Position numbers and translations under genes: made by a program. The notes beneath the pieces were generated by a model. The model did not search any database, was not told where the DNA came from, and worked only from the letters and a program-made list of their open reading frames with translations. This document shows positions 10,744 to 20,642 of a stretch of 64,000 nucleotides of DNA, piece by piece. This stretch comes from Symsagittifera roscoffensis (taxonomy: Eukaryota; Xenacoelomorpha; Acoela; Convolutidae), in the NCBI RefSeq assembly GCF_963678635.1, contig NC_087067.1:50958233-51022232 (forward strand), given 5' to 3'. Positions within the stretch are counted from its first letter, which is position 1. Each line of letters opens with the position of its first letter.

Positions 10744-12954
10744 CCGCAACTCTATCAGACAGAACTATTATTCAGGTCACATGATCAAATGGGCCATCAG
10801 GGGATCGACAAAGTATATCAGAGGTTCCTGAAGCGCTTTGAGTGGCCTGGGATGAAAAAGGCATGCGAGAAATGGGTAACAGCATGTCTGTCATGCCAAC
10901 AGGTCAAGGATCCAAGGAAGTTGCGATTTCCTTTACAATCGATCGAGTCGTCTGAATTCAACGAGGTGGTGCAAATAGATCACCAAAAGATATGCATGAC
11001 AGACAATGGTTACAATCAGTACAATCAGGTGCTGGTCATGATAGATCATTTTACGAAGTATGCAGAGGCCGTGCCCTGCATAACTGCCTCGGCGGAAGAG
11101 ACATGCGACCACCTGATCAATACGTGGATAGCAAGACATGGTTGTCCGATGACGTTTCAATCGGATAATGGAACAGCTTTCGTAGGAGAGCTTACGAAAG
11201 AGCTCATGAGACGCTCACAGGTCGCTCAAGCTCACTCCACGACATACCACCCTCAAACGAATGGCTTAGTGGAAAGACAGAATAGGACGTTAGTGTCGAT
11301 GCTGAGAGTATATTGTTCCAGGTACATGACCGATTGGGACAGATACCTTCCACAGGTGATGGGAGCATATAACAGCACGCAACACTCCACCACTGGAGTC
11401 AGTCCACACATGATGCTAACTGGACACGAAAAGTCTTTACCCTTAACCTTCTTCTACCCAGAATATGAGGGAAAGAAAACGTCCCCACAGGTCTACGTGA
11501 GGGATGTGATCAGACGCCAACAGGAGTTGAACGATTTGTGTAGACGAAACACTCAGCAGGCACAGGCAAGGCAGAGAAAAAAATTCGACAAGAAAGCAGC
11601 TGGTGCAAAGGCTTACTCGGTGGGAGACTACGTATGGGTATTTCAGAACGTTATACCACCGAAAGGGACAAAGAAGCTTCTAAAAAAGTGGAGGGGACCC
11701 TTCATGATTACAGAGGTGCACCAGGAGGGACGCTTTTATAGACTGAGTACTGGCCGAGCCGCCCACTACGAGAACATCAAGCCACACAATCCATCGACAA
11801 AAGACTGGTGTATACCTGCAGACATGGAAGAAGGGGATTATCTAATGATGGATCCTGCTTGTGAGGTCAATGAAAAGGGCACCAGGGAGAAGAATGATGG
11901 AAACGAAGTCGTAGAGGAAGGTACGGATACACCGTTGGACCTGGATCCAAACGAACAGATCGAAGCGGACGATGAAACCTTACCCTACGCAGAGGAAGAT
12001 TGGCAGGATCCCGAACAGACAGAGGTTCCCAAGAACTTGGAACCGGACCTTCCGTTCACCATACAGACTCGTCAGAAGGATGGGATGAGATCAAGAAAGA
12101 AATACAATCCTTACGGTGACGACTTTGTAGTGGATAGGATCGATCTAAAGAAGATAGTGGAGGAAGTAGTGGGTCTAGAGGAAATAACTGTGTCACAAGA
12201 CATTGACATAGTCGATGATCACAACGATGAGTGGGTTGACGACTGGTCGAAACCCGAGGTAGAATTCGACGACGAGCAACAGCAGTCATATGAACAAGAC
12301 CTGACGAACCTACGTGTCTTAGAGTGGCTGAATGAAATGACCTCGGATCCAGAGGAGACCAGTGTCACGATTCAAGACGTGGATCGTGGAAGCATGAAGT
12401 ACATCAAGACCGAACGAGATGATCCTTCCTGGGCTGCCCAGGAAGGACGACTACTCATTCCAGCTTCTAACCTCGACTTGATACCCGGTATGCGATCGAC
12501 GAGGACGTCGATGGATATTTTTGTTCGGGGAGTGGGGGTAGGACTTACCCACACTGAAAACTTGATAATAAAAAAATTAAGAATAGCAAGAGAAACAGGA
12601 GACTTAGAAGCAGAAACAGGCGAAGAACTTAAGAAACCTGACATAGGCAGGGTAGTTGAGTCATATTTTAACTTACCAAATGAATATTCAAGTAACATAA
12701 TACTAACAGACAGTGATTTCATACTCACAATTAGAACATGTGCGATAGCAATCACAGCAGACATGAGTTTTAGGACAGCGTTAGCGGCAGATTTTAAGAG
12801 AGAATACAAAAACGTGGAATTCCTTTGGAAGCAAAGACCAGGGATAGGGGGCGTAGCAGCCTTACCTCCGGCGGTGTCGCAGATACCGGGAAAATACTTA
12901 TGCTTCTTGGTAACGAGGGCGACGGAGAAGCAGCACGTGACCAAGAGAACCTAG
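10744..12954 (+). CDS. Integrase with GPY/F-type module and long C-terminal tail
   Basis: The frame is continuous with the RT frame after the TGA at 10741 (first ATG 10789). An HHCC zinc-binding region lies at about 10,780-10,910. The catalytic triad is complete with DD35E spacing: Asp at 10978-10980, Asp at 11164-11166 and Glu at 11272-11274 (residues 64, 126 and 162 from ATG 10789). A Trp-Arg-Gly-Pro-Phe GPY/F-type module follows at about 11,690. Beyond it comes an acidic linker of about 280 residues, then the start of the macro-like domain. The frame ends at 12,954 inside that domain. Family role: insertion of element DNA into the host genome. Confidence 0.85.
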   Translation, partial: PQLYQTELLFRSHDQMGHQGIDKVYQRFLKRFEWPGMKKACEKWVTACLSCQQVKDPRKLRFPLQSIESSEFNEVVQIDHQKICMTDNGYNQYNQVLVMIDHFTKYAEAVPCITASAEETCDHLINTWIARHGCPMTFQSDNGTAFVGELTKELMRRSQVAQAHSTTYHPQTNGLVERQNRTLVSMLRVYCSRYMTDWDRYLPQVMGAYNSTQHSTTGVSPHMMLTGHEKSLPLTFFYPEYEGKKTSPQVYVRDVIRRQQELNDLCRRNTQQAQARQRKKFDKKAAGAKAYSVGDYVWVFQNVIPPKGTKKLLKKWRGPFMITEVHQEGRFYRLSTGRAAHYENIKPHNPSTKDWCIPADMEEGDYLMMDPACEVNEKGTREKNDGNEVVEEGTDTPLDLDPNEQIEADDETLPYAEEDWQDPEQTEVPKNLEPDLPFTIQTRQKDGMRSRKKYNPYGDDFVVDRIDLKKIVEEVVGLEEITVSQDIDIVDDHNDEWVDDWSKPEVEFDDEQQQSYEQDLTNLRVLEWLNEMTSDPEETSVTIQDVDRGSMKYIKTERDDPSWAAQEGRLLIPASNLDLIPGMRSTRTSMDIFVRGVGVGLTHTENLIIKKLRIARETGDLEAETGEELKKPDIGRVVESYFNLPNEYSSNIILTDSDFILTIRTCAIAITADMSFRTALAADFKREYKNVEFLWKQRPGIGGVAALPPAVSQIPGKYLCFLVTRATEKQHVTKRT

Positions 12955-13142
12955 TCTTGTCCTTGACGAGGCTGAGGGACTTCCTTGTCGAAATGGACGT
13001 GAAGGAACTCTCGCTTCCAGTGCACGATCCAAACAGAGGAAGACTGCATCCTCGGGAATTATACGCGCTTGTACACGTGATATTCTCTGATACGAATATA
13101 CAAGTATATTTACATAAGAAATATTACTTACGTATAGGCTGA
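12650..13142 (+). pseudogene. Macro domain (ADP-ribose-binding type), frameshifted
   Basis: The C-terminal part of Pol, from about 12,650 to 12,940, then a second overlapping frame to 13,142, reads as a small macro domain of the TARG1/OARD1 kind. In order it shows a strand with alternating hydrophobics, Ala-Asp-Met-Ser, an Ala-Asp-Phe-Lys helix, a Gly-Gly-Val-Ala strand, a Tyr-Leu-Cys-Phe-Leu-Val-Thr strand, a helix beginning Glu-Asn-Leu, Leu-Pro-Val, and a closing helix and strand. The reading passes from one frame to the other near 12,936-12,946, so this copy is broken. The usual Gly-rich loop with the catalytic Asp is not well preserved (Pro-Asn-Arg-Gly-Arg-Leu instead). Macro domains bind or remove ADP-ribose, and some viruses use them against host PARP defences. 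The assignment rests on pattern recognition only. Confidence 0.65.
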
Positions 13143-13200
13143 GTGATGTGCGAGAGGGTGTTAGGCCAAAGACTAAGTTGTATGTTATATGTGATATGTG

Positions 13201-13228
13201 TGTTATGTTATGTTATGTTATGTTATGT
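13201..13228. repeat. TTATG pentanucleotide microsatellite
   Basis: Five to six tandem copies of TTATG (or TGTTA) lie in the spacer between the pol region and the second long gene of element 1. The rest of 13,143-13,456 shows no gene. Confidence 0.9.
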
Positions 13229-13456
13229 GTTAGGTTATTAAGATCATGGGTGAGTAGGGGTTAGTGACCATGAACAACTAAATGACAATCTTGGGAATAG
13301 ATCCAAAGTTTGGACTGTCCAATCTTAGGTTGAATTCCAAAATTTTAGAAACCAATTGATTTTAATAAATTTTAGGATAAATATCTTTTTATCTGAACTG
13401 CCTTTAAGCTAATTTTAACGATATATGTTAAGGTGAAATTGACAAGTGTGATATTC

Positions 13457-13472
13457 GTGATTTCTTTTCTAG
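13457..13472 (+). promoter_or_regulatory. Candidate splice acceptor for the second gene of element 1
   Basis: A pyrimidine-rich TTTCTTTTCTAG ends at 13,472, 76 bases before the likely ATG of the SGNH gene. This is where a retrovirus-like subgenomic mRNA would be joined, for example to the donor-like AAG/GTAAGC near 2,526. It is inferred from consensus only. Confidence 0.4.
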
Positions 13473-13548
13473 ATCCTGATTGATCATTCAAGTTACTCAC
13501 TTGAGTCAAATCATCAAATCGAATCAAATCAAACTTGGAAAGAATAGA

Positions 13549-16500
13549 ATGGACAACTTCAACTTGGATGAATTGATGGACCTGGCAGAGGCATATGTAG
13601 GACCGATGATAGATGCGATCTACCGTCGGCTGATCGATCGAGACTTCGCTCTGGAGGACCCAGAGGTAGTCATGTTGCTGACCGCCCTGATCAACATCTT
13701 GGGGCACGACAACCGTGGGGACCGCCCCACGGAAGTCCTGTTGATGGCAGCATATGGAGAAAGAGGAGTACCAGACCGCCCGAACATGAGAGTGATGAGG
13801 TGGAGAAACGGGGCTCTCTCAGGGAGTGACTTGGCGAATGAGCCTGGATTGGGAAGTTCTAGGACTTACCAACCAGGTGAGATGCCAATGCCCTCCAAGC
13901 CCAAATCTGGGCTGATGAGAATGCATCGGGAGATGAACAGCGAGGCGACCTCGTCTGGTTCACCAATGAGAGCAGCTGTGCCACCAAAAAGGGCGAAAGT
14001 AGCACAGAAGGTTCAGACGAACCAAACCATGCAAGATTTGGACGAGATGAACGATGAGCTGAAAAGTAGGAAGAAGGAGCTGGACGAGATGACCAGAAGC
14101 ATGCTCCAGATGGAGGAAGATCGGGACATGTGGAGAAAGTTGTTTGAAGACTGCAACAAAAAGCAGGGTCAAGAGATTGAGCGCTTAAGGCAGGAATACA
14201 AAGAGCAATCGGAGCAGATGGCGTTGACAACGGCCGTAGAGAAAGTGATACCTGCAAGGGATATTCCTCGTGGGCAGTCCCCGATGGAGCTCTTGACGCC
14301 TCGAGAAATGAGTCAAACAACGGAGACACAGCTCCCAGCAGAGACAAGTCGAGTAACAATCCCGGATCCTAGTGACACCTTGGGTGACCCCGTCGTGGAA
14401 CAGACAGTGAGGAAGCTGATAGAGACAGCTGGACGACTGGTCGCTAACAAGAATGCGCCAGGTTCCGGGGTGACTGCAACCTATGGAACGATTGACGACA
14501 CGGGCAGAGTACGACTCTCCCAGACCGTGATCAGACAGGGGATAAGTGACGTGACACCACTCATGGGGAGCTCGAGAATCCCAGAGAGGAGAGTACGGAA
14601 GATGCCAGCGAAGAAAGTGTCTCGCATAATAGACGTGCAAAAGAATAATCAATTGAAATATAATTTCACGGGAGTTCCGGAGACAGATCCGAGGGCCTGC
14701 TTCAACCGAGCTACTTGGAGTCCGGCTGTAAACCTGCAGCAGCCACCACTCGGGACATCTCATCTGATACTGGGAGACAGCTTGGTCAGAGTGCTGTCGA
14801 ATTTGAGGACCTCGTGGGTCACCACGGTGATGGCCTTTGGAGGCGCGACGATAGCCCAATTATATCGGATGGTGGAACTGATGAATCCAGGGAGGATCCC
14901 CAATGTGATGATCTTAGTTGGGACGAATGACATCTCCAGAGGTTCAGATGAGCAGGAAGCATTATGGGAGTCAATGATGGTGTGTTTGTTTACGACCCTC
15001 TGGCAGAAATTCAATTGCGCGGTACTGACCGTTTGCACTGTGCCAATGAACGCGAGAAGCCTGACAGCATCAGGAAGAAGGCACAACGAGGGAGTCGTCA
15101 GGTGGAATAACATCTTGAGGAACCTCGCAAGTCGAAACGCCGGAAGAATGATCCTCATGGACATCGAACATGAGTTGAGAGCTATGGATCAGGCCAGACT
15201 GACCACGGACGGCATCCACTTCGACAGTATCGAAGGACAAGCTTGGTTGAATCGAGTATTCCAAGAGCGGTTGGACGAGCTGGAAGCAGAACTCTTTGAC
15301 ACAGGAGTGCTGAAGGAAGAAGGAACAGTGAGTGACGCGGTGATTACCACCTTTGTGCCTCCTAGCCTGGAAACACGCTTGGGTATGGTCCCGGCCGTCA
15401 CGAACTACAGGCAACAAAGCTCCAGCGAACCAGGTCAAAGGACAGACGTACAGGATCGATTGGGAGAGGCACCGATGAGGAGGACCATCCATCCTAGGAG
15501 AAGAATAGGACCTGTCAACCCAATCGAAGAGACAGCCGGCACGTCTAGATCGGACACTAGATCGGACATGACAAAAACCAGTCGAGAGGAGAGACGTCCG
15601 AGCAGAGGCTCGTTGATGTGGTCAAGACCCATACCGTCTCCCTGGCATATATACAAAGACGAGCTAATGAAGCTGGATCTCCAGAGGGTAAGCTTCATCG
15701 AAGATGCAAGGAGGATGCTGAATGGAGCGACGCTATCCGTCAGCAGATTGTACTCGATAACCGGCGTAGACTGGTTGATAGCCGCTAGCTTAAATTTCTG
15801 CTCCACGACGGCCTTGAGATTTGCTGACTTAGAGGGACTGCTCTCTAACAACACGATGGGACCAGTGAATGCGAGACCATTGCAAGATGTGAGGCTGAAT
15901 CATGATGAGGGGAATCGTGAAGAGAGACCAGGAAGGTTCCTGACGACGAGAGCACCGATTGGACAACACTTGAAGATATTCAGGCAGCTGACGACACCCC
16001 CTGGTCATGTGAAGGAAAGAGTATACCCAAAACTAGTGAATCAAGATGGTGATGCCCAAAGATATGGCGGATTGATAGCGATAAAGAAAGATGAGACCAT
16101 CTTCGCCGCCTATGACAAAGCAGAGATGAGGAAGGCCAAGATTATGGTAGTAGCGAATTCAGAGTTCGTGTACACCTCCAAGTCTTTGTTTTGGCCGGAC
16201 GTCATAATGTTGGCAGCGTTCGACCTGGACCTGCTGCAATCGATATTTTTGGCTATAGGGGTGCAAAAGCAGACGGATATGAACCCAATTACGATCGTGT
16301 TTGCTGGCATCAATGACCATCTACACAGTAGAGGTTTTCTGAGCAGACTCAGAGATCCTACAACAGCAGAGAACGCTGTATGGCCAGCGATAAAAGATAT
16401 CCTTGAGTCGATGGGTGAAGTGGTGGATGCGACGAAGGAGGAGTCATTCAATAAAGTGACACTGAGAGTAGTATTCGCGTTGTCTCCGGGATATGCACAT

Positions 16501-17451
16501 CTCCCGGATGGACTGAAATTTGTGTATGCGATTGTGGCCTTACTTTCGGAAGGAAAATATGATGTGATCATATCAGCCCCGAATCGCATGATAGAGATGG
16601 AGAACCTGAGGCCACTTAAGGCTGAACTGCCTGCAGTATGGTCAGATATCTCAAACGCGATGAGAGGATTCAAGGACCATGCGCTACACATGTTAGTATT
16701 GGACGAGATGCTGGGGTTGGAACTGTCCAATTTCAGTCGACAACTCAAACTGAAACCGGGAATAGACGACGACCATCGAGTGATCGCAGCAATGTCCAAC
16801 GACTTATGGTTCCGAGCAATGGAAGTGGCAGGTGAAGACACAAGAAGGAAAAATTCACTAGAGACGAGAGTTCACTTGGAGGCGATGGTTCTGAGAACCA
16901 AGCCGGAAGCCAACCAGTGGCTACACCTGAACCCTAGAGTAGCGGCATTGGGTGCAGATGCTTTTGAGCAAGGCCCCGCGATGATCACAAAGATACATGC
17001 CTACTTGTTGAAGGAGGTGAACCTGGCGGAAAATGCCGGAGAAAAGACCGCTGAATTTGTGAACAGGATGTGTCAGATTACTCTGGAAACCTTCTGGACC
17101 CAGGAAGTGAAAGGACAGGAGGGCTTTGAGAGAACAGACAGAATGCTAGAAGGGTTGGGAGCCGGATGGACCGCGTCCTTCTTGGCAAAAGTTTACCCGA
17201 AAGTCTCGCACTACTTGATAAAAAAAATTCCTCCAAGCAGTAGTGGAAGTGTCGATAGTGGAACTAATAGCCTTGTTCGTAACATTCGGAGCGGAGAGTT
17301 TCTTGAAAGGACCGGCGATACTGCTCACCGATGGAATCCAGAACCTGCGGCTAGACGGACTTCTGACATTGATTGCAATTACCCATGGAAACTTGGGAGG
17401 ACTGATGAAACTGGCACGTTGTCCAGAGCAGATGAGAGAGAGAGAGAGTGA
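13549..17451 (+). CDS. Second long gene of element 1: coiled coil, SGNH hydrolase domain, large unrecognised domain
   Basis: I take ATG 13549 as the start. An upstream in-frame ATG at 13480 adds 23 unlikely residues and lies just after the candidate splice acceptor. A predicted coiled coil lies at residues about 163-224. An SGNH/GDSL-type esterase domain spans about 403-580. It shows all four blocks: Gly-Asp-Ser with Ser411, a Gly block near 431, Gly-Thr-Asn-Asp with Asn460, and Asp554-Gly-Ile-His557. A disordered Arg-rich linker follows, then about 500 residues with an ordered look that I do not recognise, including a Gly-Ile-Asn-Asp-His at about 16,304-16,318 that could be a second, diverged SGNH-like fold. 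After a run of seven A at 17221-17227 the hydrophobic reading moves to another frame, so the last 70 or so residues of this frame are probably spurious. The position downstream of pol is where an envelope gene would sit. Confidence 0.72.
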   Translation: MDNFNLDELMDLAEAYVGPMIDAIYRRLIDRDFALEDPEVVMLLTALINILGHDNRGDRPTEVLLMAAYGERGVPDRPNMRVMRWRNGALSGSDLANEPGLGSSRTYQPGEMPMPSKPKSGLMRMHREMNSEATSSGSPMRAAVPPKRAKVAQKVQTNQTMQDLDEMNDELKSRKKELDEMTRSMLQMEEDRDMWRKLFEDCNKKQGQEIERLRQEYKEQSEQMALTTAVEKVIPARDIPRGQSPMELLTPREMSQTTETQLPAETSRVTIPDPSDTLGDPVVEQTVRKLIETAGRLVANKNAPGSGVTATYGTIDDTGRVRLSQTVIRQGISDVTPLMGSSRIPERRVRKMPAKKVSRIIDVQKNNQLKYNFTGVPETDPRACFNRATWSPAVNLQQPPLGTSHLILGDSLVRVLSNLRTSWVTTVMAFGGATIAQLYRMVELMNPGRIPNVMILVGTNDISRGSDEQEALWESMMVCLFTTLWQKFNCAVLTVCTVPMNARSLTASGRRHNEGVVRWNNILRNLASRNAGRMILMDIEHELRAMDQARLTTDGIHFDSIEGQAWLNRVFQERLDELEAELFDTGVLKEEGTVSDAVITTFVPPSLETRLGMVPAVTNYRQQSSSEPGQRTDVQDRLGEAPMRRTIHPRRRIGPVNPIEETAGTSRSDTRSDMTKTSREERRPSRGSLMWSRPIPSPWHIYKDELMKLDLQRVSFIEDARRMLNGATLSVSRLYSITGVDWLIAASLNFCSTTALRFADLEGLLSNNTMGPVNARPLQDVRLNHDEGNREERPGRFLTTRAPIGQHLKIFRQLTTPPGHVKERVYPKLVNQDGDAQRYGGLIAIKKDETIFAAYDKAEMRKAKIMVVANSEFVYTSKSLFWPDVIMLAAFDLDLLQSIFLAIGVQKQTDMNPITIVFAGINDHLHSRGFLSRLRDPTTAENAVWPAIKDILESMGEVVDATKEESFNKVTLRVVFALSPGYAHLPDGLKFVYAIVALLSEGKYDVIISAPNRMIEMENLRPLKAELPAVWSDISNAMRGFKDHALHMLVLDEMLGLELSNFSRQLKLKPGIDDDHRVIAAMSNDLWFRAMEVAGEDTRRKNSLETRVHLEAMVLRTKPEANQWLHLNPRVAALGADAFEQGPAMITKIHAYLLKEVNLAENAGEKTAEFVNRMCQITLETFWTQEVKGQEGFERTDRMLEGLGAGWTASFLAKVYPKVSHYLIKKIPPSSSGSVDSGTNSLVRNIRSGEFLERTGDTAHRWNPEPAARRTSDIDCNYPWKLGRTDETGTLSRADERERE

Positions 17452-18673
17452 GGAACTTGGATATGAAGAAATCCACGGACTCGTGGAACAAGATAAGAGA
17501 CCTGAGACACACTCTTATCGAGACATGCTTGATGATTGTGAAGGGAGACTGAGTGAGTTGTTGATCGACTCGGCCACTGATGAAAGTGAAGCGAATTCTC
17601 CCATCAAGATGACACCGCAGGATGATAAAGGAGAGGTGGTGTATCTGTCAAGAACCAGGAGAGGGACGATGCGATCATAATTAGTGATTGATAAAATCAA
17701 TGCGATGAAAATGAAGTTAGGCAGCAGAGTGATGCCGAGGAGAGTTGGAAAGACGAAGGTGGATTCAGAAATATCGATGAAATCTGTTAACTCAGCGAAA
17801 AGGAAACGAGTAGAGGAGGTCATGGATTTGGGGCAAGGTGATTATCAACTGCCTGGCACAGATAAAATGTTAACGATGGTGCCACCCATTCTCATGGCGG
17901 GGATAAAGTCAACAGATTATAAATCCAAAAGGAGTGACCGCACTCTGACTGGAGCAACCTTGGAAATGGAAATACTCAGCCAATGTGGAGAGAGCACAAT
18001 GAAAGACTTTAAGCCATCTCCCATGAATCACGGAAAGGGAAGTGTCGCAGGACAACTAACACCAGTGGAATACAATCGACTGACAGTGTCGGAGACTGTG
18101 TCGATAGATGAACCCACCGGTGGATACATGGAGATGTTGGAATACCGAAACTCGGCTAGAGGGTATGTGATAGCCCTGGAAGACGAAAAAGCCATGGAGG
18201 GTTATCTGGAAATGATGTTGCAAGGCACCACCCTCAAGCAGAAGGCGTATGGAACTTTGGCGTCGTCTGACATACAGGCGGAAACAATGGAGCAGTTAGT
18301 GAGCCTTCCATGGAAAGCAGTAGTATTGAGGTATTTCGATGAAGAAATGAGGACTACGCCAAGAATACATGCTCTCGTGGCAGTGCCTTACGTAAGAACA
18401 GAGTTACAACTCAGGTTCGCCTGGTGCATGATGGAACTGACTCGCGAAGAATATGATTCAGAAGAAAGGAAGAGATCAAAAGAGGAGAAGGTTATCCTTA
18501 TGACGAACCTGAGGGATCTGATGGTCCAGGAGGGAGCAGCAGTAGCGTGTGCGAAGCGGAGAGACGCTCTCTGTTTCATTCGATTCCTGATAGAGCAGAT
18601 TTCAGTACCTGCATTAAACACTTGTGTTAAGGTGTTGAGGGAAGGCGATGAGGGAAAGCCTTATTCTTGCTAG
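17222..18673 (+). pseudogene. Continuation of the second gene of element 1 (unrecognised)
   Basis: The frame opens at the A7 run (17221-17227) and runs to TAG 18671-18673, with one in-frame TAA at 17678-17680. The first part is hydrophobic and helix-like and continues the preceding domain naturally, which points to a one-base change in the A7 run. After the TAA the protein is charged, rich in Met, Lys and Glu, with no motif I know. The region keeps the purine-rich coding bias of the rest of the element, which supports its being a true former coding region. Confidence 0.5.
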
Positions 18674-19521
18674 CACTGCTGGATATGCAGCAAAGTAAAC
18701 CAATGAGGGTGAACATGAAAGAACCCGAAGAATTAGAATCCATGAGAAAGATAGACGAAATCAGGAGATTCTCAAACAAGGAGCAGAGACTCACTAAAGA
18801 ATCTATGGGAGCATTGCCGAAATCCAGTGAATACTGTGGACCGATCAAGAAGAAATCGTATAGCTACGTATCCGGGATCATAGGGATAGCGTACAATCCT
18901 TTCCTGAGTGAAGACATACGCGATTGCTTCTTCGATTATGAGCAGGCGGTGTTGCTTAGATTCTGGACGTCCAGAATTGTAACGATTAAGAGCGTCAACA
19001 ATCCACAGGCCAAATTGGGACTGGTCTTGGAAGAAGAGGTGACTGCACCTTCAGTACCAAAATCCGACAAAAGAGTGGAGTTTGGGTTGGGATTCTCAGA
19101 TGAATTACTGAGAACGAGCTTGATGGCAGTGTGGGAATTGATGAGGCCATCATGGTGTCCTAGTCCCAACGCTGACTCGATATTACGGGCGACACAAGAC
19201 GTACAGAGGGAACTGAATGCAGACTGTAACCTGCGTGACCTCAACATCATATATAATGTGATGATAACGGCCTCTAAGAGCAACGGAGAAGATAAAGTGG
19301 AGTTGCCTGGCTGGGGACCAGAAGACTGGGTCAAACCTGGTAGCTGTCTGGCGGAAGTCTGTGGACTGGAGGGTCACGTTTGTGGAAGTCTGGACTGCGT
19401 GAAGACCCTGGAAAAACAACACAAGCAATTGACGGTATTGTTTGGAAACGTAGTGATGAAAGAAATAACAGAAACGGAACTGATAGCAGATTGCCATGGA
19501 GGAACCGATGTGAATCTTTGA
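18648..19521 (+). pseudogene. Unrecognised element-encoded protein, cysteine-bearing
   Basis: Most of this reads in one frame (18,652-19,521), after a short hydrophobic lead (Ala-Leu-Phe-Leu-Leu-Ala-Leu-Leu) that could be a signal peptide. An ATG at 18648 lies in a different frame and runs into a stop after 16 codons, so the start is damaged or different. There are several Cys residues, including a cluster near 19,355-19,400 with a Cys-X6-Cys-X4-Cys pattern. The C-terminal reading moves to another frame near 19,505. An envelope-like or secreted protein is possible, but no fusion peptide or clear membrane anchor was identified. Confidence 0.42.
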
Positions 19522-20642
19522 CTGCACTAGGATTCTACAGCATGTTTGGTTCCTTAGAGTCACTATTGAATCTAGAACAGAAACATGAGATGGTTACAGC
19601 CATCAGTGTAGAAGTATTCCCAGGAGTTCTGCAGACTGAGCAGAAATACATAGGAAAATGGAGGGAAGCAATCGAGACGGAAATGAACATTAGACACAGT
19701 GAGACTTATTGTAGACCATCAGGAGCACGATATTTGCTGGGTTCAACATTGGCTCCAATGTGCAAGAGCAGATACCCTGTACATTTCGTGGCTGTGGACT
19801 TGAAGAGTACAAGAACGATTGTGGATCAAGCCTTCTCAGTGCCGAAGTGTGTGAGACTGGCGAGAATGTCCGAGAAGTCATACGAATTACTATGTAAGAT
19901 GTTATCAGCAGTTCCAGAGAGAACTAAGTAAGAATTGGAGTCAATACTAGGAAAGAAGTTCATGGGATATGTGAGCGGGAACTTCAGTGACTTTGAGAGA
20001 CAGAAACAGAGAGGATCAACTGTCACAGATTACAATGCAGTAGATGAGAATGATGAGGTCCACCGAGTGATGATGGAAGTGGAAACATTACTGGAAGCTT
20101 CGGGAAAACGTAATTGTAGGAGCATCATGTTGACACATGACGAGTTTCCTTGCCACTGCTTGCTGCAGACCTGGTGGTATCCCAAGCGTAGTAATCTGAT
20201 GTTGATCTGGGACTCTGGAGAACTGCTCTCCATGGGTTTACCAGATTCATCACAGCCCGTAACAATAGTGATATTGGGAGTTATGATGGCGATACGATGG
20301 CTGGAAGCTCATGTGAGAGAAAATAACAGACAGGAGGCACCGACGAGAGAACAGTTGCGGAAATTAGATAGTCTAAAAGAATTAGATCTTTTTGAGACAA
20401 TGTGCAAAATTCTAAACATTCCGATGGAAGTGAAGAAGATATGGGCAAGGAAACGATTGATGCCATGGTTCAGAGCTAACATGACTACATGGTTGTGCGA
20501 GTATGCGAAGAAGCATATGTCGAAGCATGGCAGGGTGTACAGTGAATATCAGCTGGATTGGAGCAGGAGCTTTCAAGCGAGCTCTCGTGACTCATCGGAA
20601 TGCAGTGACCACCGCTGTGAAAAGAATTTCCAGGACGAGTGA
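19505..20642 (+). pseudogene. Continuation of the unrecognised 3' protein of element 1
   Basis: The frame continues the protein of 18,648-19,521 after a frame change near 19,505 and has an in-frame TAA at 19929-19931. It is Cys- and Met-containing. A hydrophobic stretch at about 20,255-20,290 (Val-Thr-Ile-Val-Ile-Leu-Gly-Val-Met-Met) could be a membrane segment. I find no known family. The final part becomes less protein-like after about 20,560, where another frame takes over. Confidence 0.42.

Noticed and set aside
13201-13228. Telomeric or satellite repeat
   Set aside because: Only five to six TTATG units; an ordinary microsatellite.
13859-14859. Minus-strand frames of 166 and 224 codons opposite the SGNH gene
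   Set aside because: They are antisense shadows. The + frame is longer and has complete enzyme motifs.
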